A stretch of 64,000 bases of DNA, from positions 36,380 through 100,379 of the forward strand of contig CALCDJ010000059.1 in assembly GCA_937900135.1 (NCBI GenBank), given 5' to 3'. A model generated the notes under the pieces. The model was not told the origin of the DNA, made no database searches, and was given only the letters and a program-made list of their open reading frames with translations. Position numbers and translations under genes: made by a program. Below are positions 59,430 to 64,000 of the stretch, piece by piece; position 1 is the stretch's first letter; each line of letters opens with the position of its first letter. This stretch comes from an uncultured Blautia sp. (lineage in GTDB: Bacteria; Bacillota; Clostridia; Lachnospirales; Lachnospiraceae).

Positions 59430-60152
59430 ATGAGCGAAATTTTGATGCGGATCATGGGGATTGCAGAACGTGCCCGGACAATGGCCGAATTATCTATGGC
59501 AGGAACCGTTGCTTTTGGAATCCTTCTGGTTTTTGGCGTAATCAACTGTCTTTTGGGTTACCGGCTTCTTCGGTTCTGGATGATGCTGGGAGGCTTCTTT
59601 CTTGGGGCTGGCGCAGGATTTGCAGGCGCCTATACCATGGGGCTTTCCGATAAAATGCAGTATCTGATGGTCATGCTGATTGCCGGAATCCTTTTGGCTG
59701 TGGTGGCGTTTCTGATTTATCGGGTGGGTATTTTTGTACTGGGAGCAGCCATTGGGTTGTTTTTGAGTATTTATATCCTCCATCCCACCACCTCGGCTGT
59801 GTTTTTTGTCTGCATTCTGGCAGGTGTGGGCCTTGGAACCCTGGCCATGCGGTATGCAAAAGAAGTGATCATTGTGGGAACTTCCCTGATCGGCGGTGTG
59901 ATGGCTGGTCTTTCTCTGGCAAGACTTGGAGGTATGGATGGATTTCCCATAGGAATTTTGATGAGCGTGGGCTTTGCCCTTCTTGGAATCCTTATTCAGT
60001 TTGTGACAAATAAGGACAGTGACGAGGAAGAGGAGGACGAATTGGAAACAGATGCTTCTCTTCTGGAGGATGACGATGATTTTTATGGGGATTGGGAAGA
60101 GGAAAAAACAGACAGCGAGGTAAAAAGGCATGGCAAAAGAAGCAAAAACTAA
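59430..60152 (+). CDS. DUF4203 / TMEM198-like membrane protein
   Basis: 240 residues with about seven glycine-rich membrane segments between 22 and 195 (LLGYRLLRFWMMLGGFFLGAGAGFAGAY is typical of DUF4203), followed by an acidic cytoplasmic tail (DSDEEEEDELETDASLLEDDDD) and a basic end. Function unknown. It begins 94 bases after the transglutaminase gene, with AAGGTGGAAG as ribosome site, and overlaps the ybaK gene by 23 bases. Confidence 0.82.
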   Translation: MSEILMRIMGIAERARTMAELSMAGTVAFGILLVFGVINCLLGYRLLRFWMMLGGFFLGAGAGFAGAYTMGLSDKMQYLMVMLIAGILLAVVAFLIYRVGIFVLGAAIGLFLSIYILHPTTSAVFFVCILAGVGLGTLAMRYAKEVIIVGTSLIGGVMAGLSLARLGGMDGFPIGILMSVGFALLGILIQFVTNKDSDEEEEDELETDASLLEDDDDFYGDWEEEKTDSEVKRHGKRSKN

Positions 60153-60627
60153 TGCAATGAGAATACTGGAGAGACAGAAGGTACCGTATGAGGCCTTTCC
60201 TTATGAGTGTGATGAGTTTATTGATGGGATACACAGCGCAGACCTGATTGGCGCGCCTTATGAACAGTCCTTTAAGACTTTGGTTATGGAAGGAAAAAGC
60301 GGCGCTTTTTATGTGTTTGTGGTTCCCATTGAGAAGGAAGTGGATCGTAAAGCGGCGGCCAGAGCAGTAGGAGAAAAAGCTGTGGATATGATTCATGTGA
60401 AGGATATCCTGAAAATTACCGGCTATGTGCGGGGTGGATGCAGTCCTCTTGGCATGAAGAAACCGTTTCCCACTGTATTCGATGCATCCGCGGGAAATTT
60501 TTCAGAGATTTATGTGAGTGGAGGCCGGATTGGACTGACCTTAAAAGTTCCCTTGGAAGGACTTTTGAAGGTGACAGGAGGAAGTCTGGCAGAGATTACC
60601 ATGGGAGAGGTCTCTGGTGTGCAGTGA
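60130..60627 (+). CDS. ybaK: Cys-tRNA(Pro)/Cys-tRNA(Cys) deacylase YbaK
   Basis: 165-residue trans-editing protein that removes Cys mischarged on tRNA-Pro. Family marks are TNAMRILERQKVPYEAFPYECDEF at the start, KTLVMEGKSGAFYVFVVP, the conserved Lys/Gly-rich TGYVRGGCSPLGMKKPFPTVFD near 97-118 and IYVSGGRIGLTLKVPLEGLLKVTGG. It overlaps the DUF4203 gene by 23 bases. Confidence 0.93.
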   Translation: MAKEAKTNAMRILERQKVPYEAFPYECDEFIDGIHSADLIGAPYEQSFKTLVMEGKSGAFYVFVVPIEKEVDRKAAARAVGEKAVDMIHVKDILKITGYVRGGCSPLGMKKPFPTVFDASAGNFSEIYVSGGRIGLTLKVPLEGLLKVTGGSLAEITMGEVSGVQ

Positions 60628-60696
60628 CATCTGATGTCTGAAGACATTTGATGATAAAGCCCCTGGGAGGGCAAAAACAGAAGGAGGTTTTGTATT

Positions 60697-61518
60697 ATGA
60701 GGAAACAGAGATTTTTCAAACGGCTGGGCGCGTGTTTATTGGCAGGGGTTATGCTTCTTAGCGCGGCAGTTCCGGCAGGAGCGGCAACTTCTTACAAAAA
60801 AGGCCAGTCCAAGCTGATTACGGCAGGACAAAGCTACCATTTGATGAACAACAACATCAGCCAGAATAAGATTACCAGTTATGCGATTGCAGTAATTCCC
60901 CAGGAACCTGGAACCAGATATGATATGGCAGTGGCTCTTAACGGTAAGGAAGAACTTATGAGAAACGGCACCAAGGCAGTCACAGCCACAAACAGAAGCG
61001 CAACCTATGTAAAAAGCAGCTCTTCCAGCAATTACGGCATGTTGGCGTGTATCCGAGTACATAAGGGCAGCGTTCTTTTGAAGGTACAGTATCAGACAAA
61101 GAACAAAGGAGCAGCTTTGTACTATAAGAAACAGGCAGCTTCTCACCAGACACTGAAATCTGTGAAGGTTCCGAAAAATAAGAAGGTTTACTTCCAGCAG
61201 CAGGGAAGCAACATTGGCAGTCTGTCTGTGATTATGGGAGCAGCGGGAACCGGCTCTGTTTCCAGACGAAGCCTGGGAAGCGACAGCAGAACCTACGAAA
61301 CCTATGCTTTTAATTCTAATTCCCTGAATCAAAAATACTACAAAAAGGGAATTCTAAAGAACAATATCAATGTTAAGTATGACACCAGATATGGAAGTTC
61401 CCGTTATGTGCAGTTCCGTGTTCCGTCAAGAGCATCGGGATGGATGACCACCAAGAAGGGAACCGTAACCTTTTTCTACCCCAGCGATTATGTGAAGATT
61501 AAAGTGGCAAGAGGATAA
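60697..61518 (+). CDS. Secreted basic protein of unknown function
   Basis: 273 residues with a clear signal peptide (MRKQRFFKRLGACLLAGVMLLSAAVPAGAA) and a mature part rich in Lys, Ser, Tyr and Asn, predicted mostly beta (for example SYAIAVIPQEPGTRYDMAVALNGKEEL, GSVLLKVQYQTKNKGAALYYKK). No catalytic motif, sorting signal or Cys in the mature region was noted. The repeating strand pattern could be two beta-sandwich domains of carbohydrate-binding type; this is a guess. Ribosome site AGAAGGAGGTT is strong. A terminator follows. Confidence 0.75.
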   Translation: MRKQRFFKRLGACLLAGVMLLSAAVPAGAATSYKKGQSKLITAGQSYHLMNNNISQNKITSYAIAVIPQEPGTRYDMAVALNGKEELMRNGTKAVTATNRSATYVKSSSSSNYGMLACIRVHKGSVLLKVQYQTKNKGAALYYKKQAASHQTLKSVKVPKNKKVYFQQQGSNIGSLSVIMGAAGTGSVSRRSLGSDSRTYETYAFNSNSLNQKYYKKGILKNNINVKYDTRYGSSRYVQFRVPSRASGWMTTKKGTVTFFYPSDYVKIKVARG

Positions 61519-61529
61519 CCATAAAGAAA

Positions 61530-61567
61530 GGCCGGACAGCCAAAAGCTGTCCGGTCTGATTTTTTTG
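61530..61567 (+). terminator. Intrinsic terminator of the secreted-protein gene
   Basis: An 11-bp stem (61530-61540 with 61546-61556, one G-T) and a run of seven T; also faces the end of the ABC-F gene. Confidence 0.88.
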
Positions 61568-61577
61568 GAAAATTTTA

Positions 61578-63218
61578 TTAGTTGTCCTGAGCGTCTTCCT
61601 CGTTGACCTGGAAAACATGACGTTTCTTCGCCATTTCATCGCTGGCAAGGTATTCGTCATAGGTGGTAATCTTATCAATGAGAGTACCGTTAGGAAGGAT
61701 TTCCATAATGCGGTTGGCAGTTGTTTGCACAAACTGATGGTCGTGGGAGGTGAACAGGATCACGCCTGGGAATTTAATCAGTCCGTTGTTCAGAGCAGTG
61801 ATGGATTCCATATCCAGGTGGTTGGTAGGCTCATCTAGAAGAAGGATGTTGGCTCCGGAAATCATCATTTTGGAAAGAAGGCAGCGTACCTTCTCACCAC
61901 CGGAAAGGACACGTACACGTTTTACACCGTCTTCTCCAGGGAAAAGCATACGGCCTAAGAAACCGCGGACATAAGTGGCATCCTTGATCTCGGAATACTG
62001 GGTCAGCCAGTCGGTGATGGTGAGGTCGTTGTCAAACTCCTGAGTGTTATCCTTAGGGAAGTAAGCCTGAGAAGTGGTAACACCCCACTTATAGTTTCCT
62101 TCGTCCGGTTCCATCTCGCCCATGAGAATCTTAAAGAAGGTGGTGATCGCCTGCTCGTTGGCGCCTACAAAAGCAACCTTATCATCGTGACCCAGAGTAA
62201 AGCTGATGTTGTCCAGCACCTTAACGCCGTCAATGGTCTTGGAAAGGTTTTCTACCATAAGCACTTCGTTGCCAATCTCCCGATTGGGGCGGAAATCAAT
62301 ATATGGATATTTACGGCTGGAAGGACGCATATCATCCAGCTGGATTTTTTCCAGCGCACGTTTACGGGAGGTTGCCTGTTTGGATTTGGAAGCATTGGCG
62401 CTGAACCGGGAAATAAATTCCTGCAGCTCTTTGATCTTTTCTTCTTTTTTCTTATTGGCTTCCTTCATCTGTTTGATCAGAAGCTGGCTGGACTCAAACC
62501 AGAAGTCATAGTTTCCGGCATACAGCTGAATCTTGCCATAGTCAATATCAGCAGTATGGGTACAGACTTTATTTAAGAAGTAACGGTCGTGGGAAACCAC
62601 GATTACGGTATTGTCAAAGTTAATAAGGAATTCCTCCAGCCATTCAATAGCAGGGAGGTCCAGATGGTTGGTGGGCTCGTCAAGAAGGAGGATGTCCGGA
62701 TTGCCGAACAGCGCCTGAGCCAGGAGTACCTTCACCTTCTGGCTTCCGGTAAGGTCTGCCATCTGTGAGTAGTGAAGCTCTGTTTCAATACCAAGTCCGT
62801 TCAGAAGGGTTGCAGCATCAGATTCGGCTTCCCAACCGTTCATTTCTGCAAATTCTCCTTCCAGTTCACTGGCGCGGATTCCGTCTTCATCAGTGAAATC
62901 TTCTTTTGCGTAGATGGCTTCTTTTTCTTTCATTATTTCGTACAGTCTGGCATTTCCCATAATGACTGTGTCCAGAACTGTATAAGAATCATATTTAAAA
63001 TGATCCTGCTGCAAAAAGGAGAGACGTTGACCGGGAGTGATCACAATATCGCCCTTTGTGGGCTCCAGCTGACCGGAGAGAATTTTCAAAAAGGTAGATT
63101 TTCCGGCACCGTTGGCACCAATCAGACCGTAGCAGTTTCCTTCTGTAAATTTAATATTCACATCTTCAAATAATGCTTTTTTCCCTACACGAAGGGTAAT
63201 ATTATTAGCTGAAATCAT
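61578..63218 (-). CDS. ABC-F family ATPase (YkpA/YbiT-like)
   Basis: 546-residue soluble protein with two ABC domains and no membrane part; ABC-F proteins act at the ribosome. NBD1 has Walker A GANGAGKST near 35 and Walker B ILLLDEPTNHLD near 175, but its signature is LTGSQ. A charged linker (EANKKKEEKIKELQ) lies near 255. NBD2 has signature LSGGE and ILLLDEPTNHLDMES but a degenerate Walker A, GANEQAITT, with Ile in place of the Lys. The degenerate sites may be a trait of this subfamily. No resistance role is suggested by the context. Confidence 0.9.
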   Translation of the reverse strand: MISANNITLRVGKKALFEDVNIKFTEGNCYGLIGANGAGKSTFLKILSGQLEPTKGDIVITPGQRLSFLQQDHFKYDSYTVLDTVIMGNARLYEIMKEKEAIYAKEDFTDEDGIRASELEGEFAEMNGWEAESDAATLLNGLGIETELHYSQMADLTGSQKVKVLLAQALFGNPDILLLDEPTNHLDLPAIEWLEEFLINFDNTVIVVSHDRYFLNKVCTHTADIDYGKIQLYAGNYDFWFESSQLLIKQMKEANKKKEEKIKELQEFISRFSANASKSKQATSRKRALEKIQLDDMRPSSRKYPYIDFRPNREIGNEVLMVENLSKTIDGVKVLDNISFTLGHDDKVAFVGANEQAITTFFKILMGEMEPDEGNYKWGVTTSQAYFPKDNTQEFDNDLTITDWLTQYSEIKDATYVRGFLGRMLFPGEDGVKRVRVLSGGEKVRCLLSKMMISGANILLLDEPTNHLDMESITALNNGLIKFPGVILFTSHDHQFVQTTANRIMEILPNGTLIDKITTYDEYLASDEMAKKRHVFQVNEEDAQDN

Positions 63219-63294
63219 AATGTACCTCGTTTTCTTCCTGTTATGGTTTCTTTTATTTCCTATTATATAGCTTTTTTACATGTAGTCGCTTCTC

Positions 63295-63322
63295 ATTGTA
63301 CCGTAAATTAAGAAATTTGCAA
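63295..63322 (-). promoter_or_regulatory. Promoter of the ABC-F gene
   Basis: Minus strand TTGCAA (63322-63317), 16 bases, TACAAT (63300-63295), leaving a leader of about 70 nt. Confidence 0.75.
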
Positions 63323-63365
63323 GCCTTATTTTCAAAACAGCCGGGAAATCCTTTGATTTTTTCCA

Positions 63366-63394
63366 TTGAAAAAAGAAAGTGACGCTGTTATAAT
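63366..63394 (+). promoter_or_regulatory. Promoter of aroK
   Basis: TTGAAA at 63366-63371, 17 bases, TATAAT at 63389-63394 with extended TGT. Confidence 0.87.
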
Positions 63395-63428
63395 TGGTTT
63401 TTAGATTTTAAGAGAAAGAGGGATTTCT

Positions 63429-63941
63429 TTGGAACATAAAAAAACAAACATTTTTCTCATAGGCTTTATGGGATCAGGAAAAAGCAGCGTGTCCCGTGTC
63501 CTTCATAAAAAATATCATATGGAACAGCTGGAAATGGATGAAGAAATTGAACGGCAGGAAAAAATGACCATTTCTGAAATCTTTGAGAAAAAAGGAGAAG
63601 CCTGTTTTCGGGATCTGGAGACAAACTTGTTAGAAGCCCTTACAGACAGGGAGAACCTGGTGGTTTCCTGCGGCGGAGGAACCGCGATGCGGGAAGAAAA
63701 CGTTCAGATTATGAAAAAGCATGGGCGGATCGTACTACTGAAGGCTTCTCCGGAGACGGTTTATGAGCGGGTGAAGAACAGTCATGCCCGTCCCCTTCTG
63801 GAAGGAAACATGAACGTTTCCTATATCCGAAGTCTTCTGGAAGGAAGAATGCCGGCATATGAGGCGGCGGCTGATATCCTTGTGGAGACAGATGGAAAAA
63901 AAATAGAGGAAATCTGCAGAGAAATTTTGGAACAGCTTTGA
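63429..63941 (+). CDS. aroK: Shikimate kinase
   Basis: Phosphorylates shikimate in the aromatic amino-acid pathway. 170 residues with P-loop FLIGFMGSGKSSVSRVL (9-25), the shikimate-site Asp in LEMDEEIERQ near 36, FRDLETNLLEAL near 57, VVSCGGGTAMREENV near 74 and the adenine-lid Arg in ARPLLEG near 115. The start is TTG at 63429, after AGAGGG at 6-7 bases. No other aro gene lies in the window; the 59 bases after the stop hold nothing recognisable. Confidence 0.93.
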   Translation: MEHKKTNIFLIGFMGSGKSSVSRVLHKKYHMEQLEMDEEIERQEKMTISEIFEKKGEACFRDLETNLLEALTDRENLVVSCGGGTAMREENVQIMKKHGRIVLLKASPETVYERVKNSHARPLLEGNMNVSYIRSLLEGRMPAYEAAADILVETDGKKIEEICREILEQL

Positions 63942-64000
63942 GAATAATAATCTCTCGGAATCTTGAGTGATTATGATTGGCAACTGCCGAAATGTGTACT

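Overview
The window is a 64 kb stretch of chromosome from a low-to-mid GC anaerobic Gram-positive. The gene set points to Clostridia, most likely Lachnospiraceae of the Blautia type. It carries a PPi-dependent phosphofructokinase beside pyruvate phosphate dikinase, an anaerobic RNR activase, an NhaC carrier under a lysine riboswitch, several TTG starts and strong AGGAGG ribosome sites. It also holds many DUF families (DUF1292, DUF362, DUF4203, DUF5662, DUF6077-like) typical of gut Lachnospiraceae. I see no phage, transposon, integrase or CRISPR array; the region looks like stable core chromosome with some accessory cell-surface genes.

Layout. 1-2.3 kb: the end of parE and then parC. 2.3-10.7 kb: the translation/ribosome-maturation operon rimP-nusA-ylxR-ylxQ-infB-rbfA-nrnA-truB-ribF, read from one promoter with a UUCG leader hairpin. 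10.7-16.2 kb: a Na/Pi carrier, rpsO, pnp, nrdG and dut. 16.2-23.2 kb: an enoyl reductase (FabV/Ter) with a FabT-like operator, a DUF1292 gene, exonuclease III, a GH13-like protein that has lost its catalytic residues, a DUF5662 protein, UDP-galactopyranose mutase and a hypothetical. 23.2-29.6 kb: an M16C protease, era, recO, glyS and tRNA-Glu(CUC). 29.8-36.1 kb: a Thr/Glu-rich exported protein, an aldose epimerase-like gene, pfp and ppdK. 36.1-45.9 kb: purine and amino-acid metabolism (guaD, cysK, DUF362, a nucleotide-kinase-like gene, three-subunit xanthine dehydrogenase) followed by two membrane proteins of GT-C character. 45.9-49.1 kb: a lysine riboswitch and NhaC carrier, then tRNA-Arg(CCG) and a membrane-anchored SH3 protein. 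49.1-54.2 kb: a cell-wall-anchored NodB deacetylase, an RluF-like pseudouridine synthase overlapping ligA by 191 nt, and metA. 54.4-61.6 kb: mostly envelope or exported proteins (zinc phospholipase C-like, NlpC/P60, transglutaminase, DUF4203, a secreted unknown) plus PduL and YbaK. 61.6-64 kb: an ABC-F ATPase and shikimate kinase.

Functional links. PFP and PPDK together describe a PPi-linked glycolysis. GuaD converts guanine to xanthine, the substrate of the xdh genes nearby. PNPase, NrnA, RbfA, RimP, Era and YlxR/YlxQ form a broad RNA and ribosome maturation set. Promoters of good sigma-A type (-35, 17 bp, -10, often with an extended TGn) and intrinsic terminators could be read for most units and are listed. 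Starts were chosen by ribosome-site spacing where the longest open frame was implausible.
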